Below, piece after piece: positions 63,420 through 64,000 of a stretch of DNA of 64,000 nucleotides. This DNA comes from Qipengyuania algicida (GTDB lineage Bacteria > Pseudomonadota > Alphaproteobacteria > Sphingomonadales > Sphingomonadaceae), in assembly GCF_009828025.1 (NCBI RefSeq), contig NZ_WTYA01000001.1, forward strand, positions 124,001 through 188,000. Direction: 5' to 3'. The notes under the pieces are model-generated. The model saw only the letters and a program-made list of their open reading frames with translations. It did not search any database and had not been told where the DNA came from. Numbering within the stretch: position 1 is the stretch's first letter; every line of letters begins with the position of its first letter. The translations under genes were made by a program, and so were the position numbers.

Positions 63420-64000
63420 ATGACCACATTCACCACGTTCTTGCGCGCCCGCGCACTGGGCAGCGCTGCCTTGGCCGGTGCCTTGCTCGCGGCTGCTCCT
63501 GCCGCCTATGCGCAGGACGCCACAACTCCGGCCGCAGCAGCAGCCAACAATCAGATCGTCGTTATCGGTCATCCCAAGATCGGCGAATTCGGGCTCGATC
63601 TCACGGCTCGCGACCTGAATGTGAAACCGGGCGACGATTTCGAGAAATATGCTTCCGGCACATGGCTCGCGAAGACCAAGATCCCCGCCGACCGCGCCTC
63701 CACCGGCACATTTTACGAGCTTTACGAAGGTGTGCAGAAGGAGCTTCAGAACCTCATCACCACCGCGCCTGCAGACAGCAAATATGGCAAGCTCTATCGC
63801 GCTTTCATGGATGAAAAGGCGGTCGAGCGCGCAGGCCTCAAGCCGTTGATGACAGATATCGACCAGGTGAAAGCGATCCAGGACAAGGGCGCTTTTGCCA
63901 AATACATGGCCGAAACCAATGGCAAGTTCGGCATCGACCTGTTCGATTACAGCGTCGGCTCCGACACCGAGAACCCCAACCTCAACGTGCTCTACATGGG
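63420..64000 (+). CDS. M13-family metallopeptidase, N-terminal part only
   Basis: The first 193 codons of a neprilysin/PepO-type zinc endopeptidase. Signal peptide ending in APAAYAQD, then FGLDLTARDLNVKPGDDFEKYASGTWLAKTKIPADRASTGTF, the conserved opening of M13. The HExxH site lies beyond the window edge. Exported. It follows the propeller lipoprotein after 127 bp, which has its own composition. Confidence 0.92.
   Translation, partial: MTTFTTFLRARALGSAALAGALLAAAPAAYAQDATTPAAAAANNQIVVIGHPKIGEFGLDLTARDLNVKPGDDFEKYASGTWLAKTKIPADRASTGTFYELYEGVQKELQNLITTAPADSKYGKLYRAFMDEKAVERAGLKPLMTDIDQVKAIQDKGAFAKYMAETNGKFGIDLFDYSVGSDTENPNLNVLYM

Noticed and set aside
1-64000. CRISPR array or toxin-antitoxin locus
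   Set aside because: No regularly spaced repeat series and no recognisable toxin-antitoxin pair were found on reading through the window.

Overview
The window looks like a chromosomal segment of an alphaproteobacterium of the order Sphingomonadales, most likely an Erythrobacter/Altererythrobacter-type member of Erythrobacteraceae. This is inferred from GC-rich codon use, gene order (hup next to lon, ffs-dnaX-ybaB, yajC-secD-secF, aroQ-accB-accC), an NDUFS4-like 'ETC complex I' protein, a PilZ-HTH protein and a DUF6456 protein. No rRNA operon, plasmid backbone, prophage core or CRISPR array is visible.

Layout. 1-6.0 kb: phosphatidylserine decarboxylase (cut by the window edge), a FabH-like ketoacyl synthase, a structured intergenic region, a DegP-type protease and a two-component pair. 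6.1-9.0 kb: a VirJ/AcvB-like protein and a FUSC-family membrane protein. 9.1-17.4 kb: tRNA-Tyr, rlmB, hup, lon, a PilZ-HTH protein, ybaB-dnaX, the SRP RNA and an NDUFS4-like gene. 17.4-25 kb: hrpB, a polyprenyl diphosphate synthase, chorismate mutase, a PepSY/response regulator/kinase set and a SIMPL protein. 25-30 kb: an Uup-type ABC-F ATPase, a UDG-family protein, a divergent DUF6456/XRE pair and a small lipoprotein island. 30-33.4 kb: secF, secD, yajC and tRNA-Pro. 33.4-39.2 kb: a phytoene-desaturase-like oxidoreductase, then a set that looks devoted to envelope glycans or glycolipids (DUF2334, a polytopic membrane protein, DUF2141, a GT4 glycosyltransferase) and a GTA-type holin. 39.2-46.6 kb: aroQ-accB-accC-greB-like, a beta-barrel protein, rlmN-methyltransferase-MOSC and small envelope proteins. 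46.7-55.3 kb: a pteridine-reductase-like SDR, a cytochrome b/molybdoprotein pair, a cyclopropane fatty acid synthase, a DksA-like protein, an S46 peptidase, a MATE pump and argG.

55.3-58.5 kb is the accessory zone. It holds about 930 bp of non-coding DNA with strong RNA-structure signals and a textbook terminator, then rlpA, a phage-terminase-like gene carrying a dispersed repeat, and an intact IS5-family element inserted at that gene's 5' end. 58.5-64 kb: uvrA, an AT-richer lipoprotein with a PQQ-like propeller, and the start of an M13 metallopeptidase (cut by the window edge).

Most genes are housekeeping. The best candidates for undescribed biology are two putative structured RNAs (55.5-56.0 kb and 2.1-2.3 kb), a dispersed element that has entered a coding frame, a micro-island flanked by duplicated gene 3' ends, and the glycolipid-like cluster at 35-38.7 kb. 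All assignments come from reading the sequence; no database search was possible.
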